Positions 1 through 7,976 of a DNA stretch of 64,000 nt are shown piece by piece. Below the pieces are notes generated by a model that was given only the letters and a program-made list of their open reading frames with translations, was not told the origin of the DNA and searched no databases. The position numbers and the translations under genes are program-made. The first letter of the stretch is position 1. Each line of letters begins with the position of its first letter. This stretch comes from an uncultured Lachnospiraceae bacterium. Its GTDB lineage: Bacteria; Bacillota; Clostridia; Lachnospirales; Lachnospiraceae. The DNA lies in NCBI GenBank assembly GCA_900554415.1, contig USGU01000007.1:1-64000 (forward strand). The letters run 5' to 3'.

Positions 1-2
1 CT

Positions 3-1067
3 GATGGCGGTGTCAGAAACCTAGGAGTACCAACAGTAACAGACAGATTCATACAACAAGCCATTGCACAGGTTTTAACACCAATCTATGAGGAACAGTT
101 CCATGACCATAGTTATGGATTCAGACCTAACAGATGTGCTCAGCAAGCAATTCTAACAGCACTCGACATGATGAATGAGGGTAATGACTGGATTGTAGAT
201 ATCGACTTGGAAAAGTTCTTTGACACAGTAAACCATGATAAGCTCATGACTATCATAGGTAGAACTATCAAAGATGGAGATGTTATCTCTATCGTGAGAA
301 AATACCTTGTCAGCGGAATCATGATTGATGATGAATATGAGAATTCCATTGTGGGGACACCACAAGGAGGAAATCTTTCGCCATTATTGGCAAACATTAT
401 GCTGAATGAACTTGATAAGGAAATGGAAAAGCGGGGGCTTAACTTTGTACGATATGCGGATGACTGTATTATTATGGTCGGAAGCGAAATGTCTGCCAAC
501 AGAGTCATGAGAAATATTTCACGATTCATTGAAGAGAAGCTAGGGCTCAAAGTCAACATGACCAAGAGCAAGGTAGACAGACCACAAGGGCTTAAATACC
601 TTGGATTTGGTTTCTACTTTGATTCGAGAGCGCATCAGTTTAAGGCAAAACCACACGCAAAATCAGTAGCGAAATTCAAGAAAAGAATGAAAGAATTCAC
701 CTCTCGTAGCTGGGGAGTTAGCAACAGCTATAAGGTGGAGAAACTCAATCAGCTTATAAGAGGGTGGATTAACTACTTTGAGATAGGCAGTATGAAAACT
801 CTCTGCAAAGAACTAGATGCAAGAATTCGTTATAGGTTGCGTATGTGTATCTGGAAGCAATGGAAAACTCCGCAAAATCGAATAAAGAATTTGATGAAAC
901 TTGGAGTTGATAAGGATATAGCTTGGATTACGGCATATACAGGTAGTCGAATCGCTTATGTGTGTCAGCGAAGAGTTATGAATTTTGCAATAAACAAAGA
1001 AAGACTAACCCAATTTGGATTAGTCTCAATGATAGATTACTACACCAAGAGGTGTGTTACTTGTTAA
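3..1067 (+). CDS. ltrA: Group II intron reverse transcriptase/maturase (5' partial)
   Basis: The frame is open from base 3, so the gene starts outside the window. The visible part encodes reverse transcriptase and maturase, which promote intron splicing and retrohoming. Seen: DIDLEKFFD (RT domain), GTPQGGNLSP, the catalytic RYADD box near 450-465, then the maturase X region (GWINYFEIG). The protein stops at CVTC with no HNH endonuclease domain after the maturase. Intron RNA domains V and VI follow directly. Family assignment is secure; the intron class is not resolved. Confidence 0.93.
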   Translation, partial: DGGVRNLGVPTVTDRFIQQAIAQVLTPIYEEQFHDHSYGFRPNRCAQQAILTALDMMNEGNDWIVDIDLEKFFDTVNHDKLMTIIGRTIKDGDVISIVRKYLVSGIMIDDEYENSIVGTPQGGNLSPLLANIMLNELDKEMEKRGLNFVRYADDCIIMVGSEMSANRVMRNISRFIEEKLGLKVNMTKSKVDRPQGLKYLGFGFYFDSRAHQFKAKPHAKSVAKFKKRMKEFTSRSWGVSNSYKVEKLNQLIRGWINYFEIGSMKTLCKELDARIRYRLRMCIWKQWKTPQNRIKNLMKLGVDKDIAWITAYTGSRIAYVCQRRVMNFAINKERLTQFGLVSMIDYYTKRCVTC

Positions 1068-1071
1068 GTTG

Positions 1072-1152
1072 ATTGAACCGCCGTATACGGAACCGTACGT
1101 ACGGTGGTGTGAGAGGTCGGGAAAATTTATTTAATTTTCCCTCCTACTCGAT
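1072..1152 (+). mobile_element. 3' end of group II intron (domains V and VI)
   Basis: After the RT stop is a strong hairpin (ACCGCCGTA at 1077-1085 with TACGGTGGT at 1100-1108) in the place and style of domain V. It is followed by GTGAGAGG and a second hairpin (GGAAAATT/AATTTTCC, about 1119-1140) like domain VI. The segment ends CTACTCGAT near 1152, a common bacterial group II intron 3' end. The exact splice boundary is inferred. The intron lies only about 12 bp past the stop codon of the oppositely oriented degV gene. Confidence 0.75.
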
Positions 1153-1163
1153 TTGAGCTATTC

Positions 1164-2003
1164 TTATATTTTTTCTACATATACAATTCCCACGGCCCCC
1201 GGTCCGATATGTGCCCCCATGGAGCAGCCGACCTGAAGCCGTTCCCTAAAGTGAATCCCGGCTTTGGTAAGTTTTGCTTCTAGTTTTTCGCAGCCTTCCA
1301 AGCCATAGGTGTAGATGGAGTAAACCGGAAAATCAGAGTCTATTGGATGTTCCTCCAAGTGTTTTAGTAAGGTACTGTAAGCTTTATTTTTCCCGATTGG
1401 TTTTGCAAGGATGCTGATACTGCCATCCTCAGCTACAGTGATAACGGGTTTGATGTTTACCAGATTTCCAATGGAAGCGGAGGTACGGCTAAGACGGCCG
1501 CCACGGTATAAGTATTCCAATGTATCCATAATGGCAATTGCTTTTGTGCGAGCTTTCAAATCTTCAACTGCATTTACAATCTCTTCGGCTGATTTGCCTT
1601 GACCGCGAAGTGTGGCGGCATGTTCTGCCAGAATCCGGATTGGGAAAGTGGCGGTCAGGGTGTCGATAATGTAAATCTTATCGTAATCCACAATATTTTT
1701 TGCCAGAAAGGCACTCTGGCAGGTGCCGCTCAAAGCAGATGACAGAAGAATGCAGATAATCTCATCTCCTTTCGCTTTTGCATTTTCAAAAATTTCAGCG
1801 AAAGCTTCCGGAGAAGGCTGGGAGGTCTTGGGAAAATTATCTCCCTGCAATAGAAATTCATACATGTCATTACGGTCAAGCTCTACCGTATCTAAATAGG
1901 TTTTGTCATTTAAAGTTACGGGAAATGGAACAAAGTCAAATCCATTTTCCGCAAGTTCTGCCATGGTGTAATCGGCAGAAGAATCTACTAATATCCGAAT
2001 CAT
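1164..2003 (-). CDS. DegV family fatty acid-binding protein
   Basis: 279 aa, normal for DegV (EDD-fold) proteins, which bind fatty acids and in Firmicutes serve as FakB subunits presenting fatty acids to FakA kinase. Seen: N-terminal IRILVDSSADY, the central LSSALSGTCQSA lipid-binding segment, GGRLSRTSA, and the C-terminal VGCSMGAHIGPGAVG signature. The ATG has an AGGAAGGA ribosome-binding site. fakA is not in the window, so which kinase it serves is unknown. The group II intron abuts its 3' end. Confidence 0.9.
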   Translation of the reverse strand: MIRILVDSSADYTMAELAENGFDFVPFPVTLNDKTYLDTVELDRNDMYEFLLQGDNFPKTSQPSPEAFAEIFENAKAKGDEIICILLSSALSGTCQSAFLAKNIVDYDKIYIIDTLTATFPIRILAEHAATLRGQGKSAEEIVNAVEDLKARTKAIAIMDTLEYLYRGGRLSRTSASIGNLVNIKPVITVAEDGSISILAKPIGKNKAYSTLLKHLEEHPIDSDFPVYSIYTYGLEGCEKLEAKLTKAGIHFRERLQVGCSMGAHIGPGAVGIVYVEKI

Positions 2004-2092
2004 AATGATGTCCTTCCTGAATAATGTTTATAAATTGGTATTTATTATTTATAATGATGCCTGCGGATTCAGACCTTGGGACGCTGGCAGCG

Positions 2093-2530
2093 TTATAGTA
2101 CGTTCTCCGCTGCATCTAAAAAGGCGGAGATAAGGCGAATGATTTCTTTGGTTTGTTCTTCGCCAAACTGGGCAATAATTGTATCCAGCATTTCTAATAT
2201 TTTCTTGTGCTGGTTCAGGTATAAATCCGAAGAATCTGGATGAAATTTTACAAATACCTGACGCTTGTCCACAGAAGAGCGTTCACGGATAATCAGTTTC
2301 TTCGCTTCCAGAGAGTTTAAAGTCCGGTTCATCTGGGATTTGAGCATATTTGTCATTTTGCACAAATCCGTGGCTGTCAGCAACCGGTCCGGTGTACGGA
2401 GTGCATTCATGTATAACATATTGCAGACAAGAGACTCCCGGTAAGGCAGTTCAGAGACAATGCGGTTGTTGATGACCGATGTAGAAAGCTGCAGCCATAC
2501 CTGAAGCAGAGATTCACTTAAATTTTCCAT
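2093..2530 (-). CDS. MarR family transcriptional regulator
   Basis: 145 aa, typical MarR length. A winged-helix core is visible around residues 35-105 (TATDLCKMTNMLKSQMNRTLNSLEAKKLIIRE, then RSSVDKRQVFVKF wing). Dimer helices flank it. It is divergent from the phosphatase at 2722, and the roughly 190-bp divergent region is a natural operator site. The ligand and targets cannot be read from sequence. A sigma-A-like promoter fits at 2554-2582. Confidence 0.85.
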   Translation of the reverse strand: MENLSESLLQVWLQLSTSVINNRIVSELPYRESLVCNMLYMNALRTPDRLLTATDLCKMTNMLKSQMNRTLNSLEAKKLIIRERSSVDKRQVFVKFHPDSSDLYLNQHKKILEMLDTIIAQFGEEQTKEIIRLISAFLDAAENVL

Positions 2531-2553
2531 AAAGTACCATCTTTCTGTTGTTT

Positions 2554-2582
2554 ATTTTAATATCCAACAATATAGTTCACAA
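2554..2582 (-). promoter_or_regulatory. Putative promoter of the marR gene
   Basis: On the minus strand TTGTGA (2577-2582) and TAAAAT (2554-2559) are separated by 17 bp, about 25 bp upstream of the ATG. Identified by pattern only. Confidence 0.5.
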
Positions 2583-2721
2583 TGTAAACAGTTCGCTTTG
2601 TATACTATCATGGAGATGGTAAGATGTCAATAGATTTTTATTTTCAATTTTAATGGGTCTTATTTTGACTTTTATGGAAGCAGTGTGTAAAATGAATGGT
2701 AGAATGCCGGGAGGAAGAACG

Positions 2722-3270
2722 ATGGGATATATTTATTATGTAAGACATGGCGAAACGACATGGAATGTGGCAAATAAGGTCTGCGGACAGATTGATGTGC
2801 CATTGACAGAAAGAGGGCACAGTCAGGCAATTGCACTTGGAAAAAGAATTGCAGAAGAAGGAATTCATATTGATGAAATTCTGCATTCTCCACTGGAGCG
2901 GGCAAGAAATACAGCGAAACATATTTCTGAAGAGACAGGGATTCCTATGCGGGAAGAGCCAAGACTGATTGAACAGCATTTTGGCTGTTTCGAGGGAACA
3001 CCGAGAGACAGTGAAGAATTTCTGCGGGCAAGAGTCCGTTTTGCAGATTGCAATGGAGATGGAGAATCTACCCTTCAGATATGCCAGAGAATTTTCAATC
3101 TGCTTGATGAATTAAAGGAAGAATCCAATGACAAAGTGTATATGCTTGTGGCACACAATGGAATCTCAAGGGCGGTAAATGCATATTTTCATTCCTTAAG
3201 TAATGAAGACTATGCTGCATTTAGAATGGATAATTGTGATATTTTAAAATATGAATTTACGGAAAAATAA
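2722..3270 (+). CDS. Histidine phosphatase family protein (phosphoglycerate mutase-like)
   Basis: 182 aa from the ATG at 2722, which has GGGAGGAA about 8 bp upstream; the longer frame from 2653 lacks a site and starts with non-homologous residues. Seen: N-terminal YYVRHGETTWN with the phosphoacceptor His, LTERGHSQA, HSPLERARNTA, and the second catalytic His in VAHNGISRA. This is the branch that includes cofactor-dependent phosphoglycerate mutases, CobC and broad-range phosphatases. The true substrate is unknown. Confidence 0.88.
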   Translation: MGYIYYVRHGETTWNVANKVCGQIDVPLTERGHSQAIALGKRIAEEGIHIDEILHSPLERARNTAKHISEETGIPMREEPRLIEQHFGCFEGTPRDSEEFLRARVRFADCNGDGESTLQICQRIFNLLDELKEESNDKVYMLVAHNGISRAVNAYFHSLSNEDYAAFRMDNCDILKYEFTEK

Positions 3271-3317
3271 AGAAGAAAAATAAAGGTAGAGAAGAACAAG
3301 GTTTTCATGTATAATAA

Positions 3318-3347
3318 ATAGCAGACGGAATGAACGTCTGCTATTTT
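3318..3347 (+). terminator. Rho-independent terminator
   Basis: Perfect 10-bp stem ATAGCAGACG / CGTCTGCTAT with a 7-nt loop followed by a short T-rich stretch, between the phosphatase and the parvulin gene. Confidence 0.65.
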
Positions 3348-3368
3348 AGTTGATTAAGGAGAACAAAG

Positions 3369-4121
3369 ATGAATAATATTGATAAAGATGAAGTATTAGC
3401 AGTTGTAGCAGGAGATAAAATCACTAATGCAGATTTGGATGCATTTTTAGAGACAGCACCAAATGAGCACAAAGCCTATTTTGCAAATCCAAAGCTCAGA
3501 GAAACTTATTTAGAGCAGTTGATCGCGCTTCGTTCTTATGCCAAATTAGGGGAAGAGATGAAGCTTGACGAGACAGAAGAATTTAAGAAAATTCTGGACA
3601 GCGCGAGAAAGGATATTCTGGCACAGATGGCTATGACAGAAATCATCAAGGACGTGGCTGTCACAGAAGAAGAAATTCAGGAATATTACAACAATCACAA
3701 GGATGATTATACAGAGCCGGAAAATGTAAAGGCAAGACATATTCTTGTATCGGATGAAGAACAGTGCAAGAGAATTATTGAAGGAATCAACAAGGGAGAG
3801 AAGACCTTTGAAGAATATGCAAAGGAATGCTCTACTTGCCCATCCAGTGCACAGGGCGGAGACCTTGGCGCATTTGGCAGAGGAGATATGGTAAAAGAGT
3901 TCGAAGACGCAGCATTTGACGCAAAAGTTGGTGTGACTTTCGGACCAGTGAGAACACAGTTTGGCTATCATGTCATCCGTGTAGATGAAAAACATCCGGC
4001 ATATTTGCTTCCACTCGTTGATGTGAAAGACGAAATTGAAAGCAAGATGATTAAGGAAAAACAGGCAGAAACATATTCTGCTAAATTAGACGAGTTAATG
4101 GAAAAATATGTTCAGAAATAA
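3369..4121 (+). CDS. Parvulin-type peptidyl-prolyl isomerase (PrsA/SurA-like)
   Basis: 250 aa. Seen: an N-terminal chaperone-like helical region (about 1-115) and a rotamase domain (about 118-215) with VKARHILV, AKECSTCPSSAQGGDLGAFGRG and FGPVRTQFGYHVIRV. These are classic parvulin blocks. No signal peptide or lipobox is present, unlike secreted PrsA, so it is probably cytoplasmic. Good AAGGAG ribosome-binding site. Cytoplasmic versions of this family are common in Clostridia; the client is unknown. Confidence 0.9.
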   Translation: MNNIDKDEVLAVVAGDKITNADLDAFLETAPNEHKAYFANPKLRETYLEQLIALRSYAKLGEEMKLDETEEFKKILDSARKDILAQMAMTEIIKDVAVTEEEIQEYYNNHKDDYTEPENVKARHILVSDEEQCKRIIEGINKGEKTFEEYAKECSTCPSSAQGGDLGAFGRGDMVKEFEDAAFDAKVGVTFGPVRTQFGYHVIRVDEKHPAYLLPLVDVKDEIESKMIKEKQAETYSAKLDELMEKYVQK

Positions 4122-4166
4122 ACAGCGATAGGAAACCGAAATAAATAGTCAGGATGAATCTTTCGT

Positions 4167-6845
4167 ATGAAAAAAATGGTAATTGGAATTCTTGCACATG
4201 TAGACTCCGGTAAGACAACCTTATCGGAGAGTATGCTGTATGTAAGTGGAAAGGTACGCAAATTAGGCAGAGTCGACCACGGGGATGCCTTTCTGGATAC
4301 CTATGAACTGGAAAAGAGCCGGGGAATTACCATCTTTTCCAAACAGGCGGTATTTGAACTGGGTGATAAGAGCATTACCTTGCTGGACACTCCGGGGCAT
4401 GTGGATTTTTCCGCAGAGATGGAGCGGACACTTCAGGTACTGGATTATGCCATCTTGGTAATCAACGGAGCAGACGGAGTGCAGGGACATACCCGTACTT
4501 TGTGGAGTCTGCTTCAGAAATATCAGATACCGACTTTCCTGTTTGTGAACAAGATGGATCAGGTAGGAACCGATGCAGGGAAGCTTCTTTTGGAATTAAA
4601 AGAGAAGCTTGATGAAGTATGCATTTTTTTCGGAGAAAATCAGAAGCAAGACGAATTCTACGATGCCCTTGCAATGTGTAATGAAGAGGCAATGGAAGAA
4701 TATCTGGAAAAAGGACTTATTGCAGATGATACCATTATTCAAATAATTCGAAGGCGGGAAGTATTTCCATGCTATTTTGGCTCTGCACTGAAATTAGAGG
4801 GAATCGAAGCATTTCTAAATGGCATAAGTCGTTACACAGAGGAACCGGAGTGGACGGAGCGTTTTGGAGCGAAGGTGTACAAGATTTCCAGAGACAGTCA
4901 GAATAACCGTCTGACCCACATGAAGATAACAGGCGGCACGTTGAAGGTGAAGGATGTACTTGGCCGAAAGCAGGAGGGCGAAGTGCAGTGGGAAGAAAAG
5001 GTCAATCAGATTCGTATTTATTCCGGAGATAAATTTGAAGCAGTTCAGGAGGCAGGTGCAGGAACGGTCTGCGCAGTAACTGGACTTGGCCAGACTTATC
5101 CGGGAGAAGGTCTTGGCATAGAGAAGGATTCGGAGGCACCTGTCTTAGAACCGGTGCTGAATTATCAGATTCTGTTTCCGCCATCCTATGACGCACATAC
5201 GATTTTAAAAGATTTGCGTCAGCTGGAAGAAGAAGAACCCATGCTGCGGATTGTCTGGAAAGAAGAATTGGGTGAAATCCATGCACAGCTTATGGGCGAG
5301 GTGCAGATAGAGATTCTTCAAAGTCTGATGAAAGAGCGGTTTGACGTGCCAATTTCTTTTGGAACGGGTAATATTGTTTACAAAGAAACGATTCAGAATA
5401 CCGTAGAAGGAGTCGGACATTATGAACCACTCCGGCATTATGCAGAGGTGCACCTGATTCTGGAGCCGGGCAGACGGGGAAGCGGACTCCGGTTTGATAC
5501 CATTTGCAGTGAGGATGTACTGGACAGGAACTGGCAGAGATTGATTCTGACCCATTTAATGGAGAAAATTCACCGGGGTGTGCTGACCGGAAGTGCCATT
5601 ACAGATATGAAAATTACACTGGCAGCAGGCAGGGCACATTTGAAACATACCGAAGGCGGAGATTTCCGCGAGTCTACTTACCGCGCGGTGCGGCAGGGAC
5701 TGATGCAGGCAGACAGCATTTTACTGGAGCCGTATTATGATTTTCGTTTGGAAGTGCCAGCCGAATGTGTGGGACGGGCATTGACGGATATTCAGAAGCG
5801 ATATGGAGAATTTAAACCACCAGAAGTGGAGGGGGAAGATTCCGTTATTGTGGGAAGTGCACCGGTTGCAACCATGCGTGATTATGCAAGAGAGGTGGCT
5901 TCGTACAGCAAAGGGAGAGGACGGCTTTTCTGTACTTTGCAGGGATATGCACCTTGCCACAACCCGGAAGAAGTTATGGAAGCTTACGGATATGACCCGG
6001 ATCGGGATTTGGAAAATCCAACCGGTTCTGTATTCTGCGCTCATGGGGCAGGATTTACAGTGCCTTGGAACGAAGTGACGGAGCATATGCACATAGAAAA
6101 TCAACTGGAAAAGCTTCGCGTGAAAGAAAATGGAACGCGAAATGCAGAGCAGAGCATGGCAAGAAAACCTCAGATTTCCAGTTTGCGGAAGATGGAAGAA
6201 GCAGACAAAGAACTGGAAGAAATTTTTATCCGGACATACGGCAGAATTGAGCGTAAGACGGAAAACGGACCAAAAAGATTTGCCGCAGGGACAGCAGAGA
6301 AGGCACCGAAGGAGCAAAAACCAGTCAAAGAGTATCTGTTGGTTGACGGCTATAACGTGATTCATGCATGGCCGGATTTGAAAGAACTGGCACAGATGAA
6401 TTTTGAAGCAGCACGAAATAAGCTGATGGATATTCTCTGTAATTATCAGGGCTATAAGAAAATCCCGGTGATTTTGGTGTTTGATGCATATAAGGTAGAG
6501 GGATTCCAACAGGAAATTCAGAAATATCACAATATTCACGTGGTTTATACCAAAGAAGCAGAGACCGCAGACCAGTATATCGAGAAGGTTGTCCATGAAA
6601 TCGGAAAGAGATATCATGTGACCGTTGTCACATCTGATGGAATTGAGCAGATTGTTACGTTAGGACAGGGCGGTACTTTGATTTCCTCACGGGAATTTCT
6701 TGAGGAAGTGAACATTGTGCGCAGACAAATCGAAGAGGAGATAAATGACAGAAAAGAAACCGCTAAGAATTATCTGTTCCAGCACATGGATGAGGATATG
6801 GTAAAGGAAATGGAAGAAGTCCGGCTTGGGAAAAAGGAGTTATAG
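4167..6845 (+). CDS. TetM/EF-G-like translational GTPase fused to a C-terminal NYN (Rae1-like) nuclease domain
   Basis: 892 aa, about 240 longer than ribosomal protection GTPases. Seen: G1 AHVDSGKTT (9-17), RGITI switch, G3 DTPGH (74-78), G4 NKMD (128-131), then EF-G-type domains to about 640. After a charged linker comes a NYN/PIN-like domain (about 722-860) opening with YLLVDGYNVIHAW and containing VFDAYKVEGF, ADQYIEK and VVTSDG, as in YacP/Rae1, a ribosome-A-site mRNA endonuclease. Known: TetM-type GTPases act at the A site. Inference: one polypeptide senses and cuts on stalled ribosomes. It is not proven to confer tetracycline resistance. Confidence 0.88.
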   Translation: MKKMVIGILAHVDSGKTTLSESMLYVSGKVRKLGRVDHGDAFLDTYELEKSRGITIFSKQAVFELGDKSITLLDTPGHVDFSAEMERTLQVLDYAILVINGADGVQGHTRTLWSLLQKYQIPTFLFVNKMDQVGTDAGKLLLELKEKLDEVCIFFGENQKQDEFYDALAMCNEEAMEEYLEKGLIADDTIIQIIRRREVFPCYFGSALKLEGIEAFLNGISRYTEEPEWTERFGAKVYKISRDSQNNRLTHMKITGGTLKVKDVLGRKQEGEVQWEEKVNQIRIYSGDKFEAVQEAGAGTVCAVTGLGQTYPGEGLGIEKDSEAPVLEPVLNYQILFPPSYDAHTILKDLRQLEEEEPMLRIVWKEELGEIHAQLMGEVQIEILQSLMKERFDVPISFGTGNIVYKETIQNTVEGVGHYEPLRHYAEVHLILEPGRRGSGLRFDTICSEDVLDRNWQRLILTHLMEKIHRGVLTGSAITDMKITLAAGRAHLKHTEGGDFRESTYRAVRQGLMQADSILLEPYYDFRLEVPAECVGRALTDIQKRYGEFKPPEVEGEDSVIVGSAPVATMRDYAREVASYSKGRGRLFCTLQGYAPCHNPEEVMEAYGYDPDRDLENPTGSVFCAHGAGFTVPWNEVTEHMHIENQLEKLRVKENGTRNAEQSMARKPQISSLRKMEEADKELEEIFIRTYGRIERKTENGPKRFAAGTAEKAPKEQKPVKEYLLVDGYNVIHAWPDLKELAQMNFEAARNKLMDILCNYQGYKKIPVILVFDAYKVEGFQQEIQKYHNIHVVYTKEAETADQYIEKVVHEIGKRYHVTVVTSDGIEQIVTLGQGGTLISSREFLEEVNIVRRQIEEEINDRKETAKNYLFQHMDEDMVKEMEEVRLGKKEL

Positions 6846-6848
6846 AGC

Positions 6849-7976
6849 GTGAAAATATTGCATACATCTGACTGGCATCTGGGGATGACAGCAGGGAATA
6901 CATCGTTGGAGGAAGACCAGAGGTTCTTCCTCCAACAACTATATCAGATTATAAAAGATGAGAAGGTTGACGCAGTGCTTTGTGCAGGGGATATTTACGA
7001 TAGCAGTGTGTCTAACGCAGATGCTATTGCGGTATATAACGATGCGGCAACCACCATTTGTACAGAATTGAAAGTGCCGTTTCTTGTGATTGCAGGAAAT
7101 CATGATGGGGCACCTCGTCTTTCGTCTTGTAGAGAATTGTTGAAAGCAGCAGGATTGTTTGTAACGGGAAGACTGACCAGGGAGATTTCGCCTGTTAGTT
7201 TTCCTGATACAGATATTTATCTGGTGCCTTTTTTCCATAAAGAAGAAGTGATGGCCCTTTTCCCTGAGCGGAAGAAAGAAATCATTTCTCAGGAAAAGGC
7301 TATGCAGGTCGTTTGCGACGAGATTCGAAAGAACATGAACAAGAACAAAAGAAATATATTAATGACGCATGCGCTGATTGTAAATGCAGAACTTTCAGAA
7401 TCGGACCGTTCTGCCCGTGTGGGATTTGCGTCTGCCGTTTCCAAAGATGTGTTTGAAGGCTTTGATTATGTGGCACTTGGACATATCCATAAACCACAGG
7501 TAATTAGTGAACGGATTCGTTACAGTGGAAGTCCGGTGATGTATTCCTTTGGAAAAGAGGAAAGTCAGGAGAAAAGCGTGGTAATTCTGGACACTGAGAC
7601 CATGGAGCAGCGCCTTATTCCTTTAAAACAGTTGCATGGACACAAAACCATTCAGGGAATCTACGATGAAATCATGGCAATGGAAGGCTTGGAAAATTAT
7701 TATCTGCGGATTAAGATGACAGACCGTTATGCAGGACTGGAGTTACTGGCACAAATGCAGGAGCATTTTCCATATTTACTGGAACTTCATGGAAAAAGTC
7801 TGGAAGAAAATGGGGCGATGACAGCACTCACTGTAGGACAGATACAGACTATGGATGAGATGGATATTATGAAAAAATTCTGCGAAGAAACCTTTTCTAG
7901 TGAGCCTACGAAAGAGCAGGCAGTCTTATTTAAAGAAGTATTGGAATGGAGTGAAAAGGAGGCGGAACTTTCATGA
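6849..7976 (+). CDS. sbcD: SbcD-type DNA exonuclease subunit (Mre11 homologue)
   Basis: 375 aa starting at GTG 6849, preceded by AAGGAG. Calcineurin-like phosphoesterase motifs are all visible: HTSDWHLG, CAGDIYD, AGNHDG, THAL and ALGHIHKP, which bind the two catalytic metals. It partners SbcC to open hairpins and trim protein-blocked DNA ends. It starts 3 bp after the GTPase gene and overlaps sbcC by 4 bp (ATGA), so the three genes are probably co-transcribed. Confidence 0.95.
   Translation: MKILHTSDWHLGMTAGNTSLEEDQRFFLQQLYQIIKDEKVDAVLCAGDIYDSSVSNADAIAVYNDAATTICTELKVPFLVIAGNHDGAPRLSSCRELLKAAGLFVTGRLTREISPVSFPDTDIYLVPFFHKEEVMALFPERKKEIISQEKAMQVVCDEIRKNMNKNKRNILMTHALIVNAELSESDRSARVGFASAVSKDVFEGFDYVALGHIHKPQVISERIRYSGSPVMYSFGKEESQEKSVVILDTETMEQRLIPLKQLHGHKTIQGIYDEIMAMEGLENYYLRIKMTDRYAGLELLAQMQEHFPYLLELHGKSLEENGAMTALTVGQIQTMDEMDIMKKFCEETFSSEPTKEQAVLFKEVLEWSEKEAELS

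Noticed and set aside
5721..6617. 298-aa minus-strand open frame
   Set aside because: Shadow of the GTPase-NYN gene; Cys/Phe/His-rich composition and no start signals.
4167..6845. Confirmed tetracycline resistance gene
   Set aside because: The GTPase part is TetM-like, but the NYN fusion and chromosomal DNA-repair neighbourhood do not support an acquired resistance determinant.
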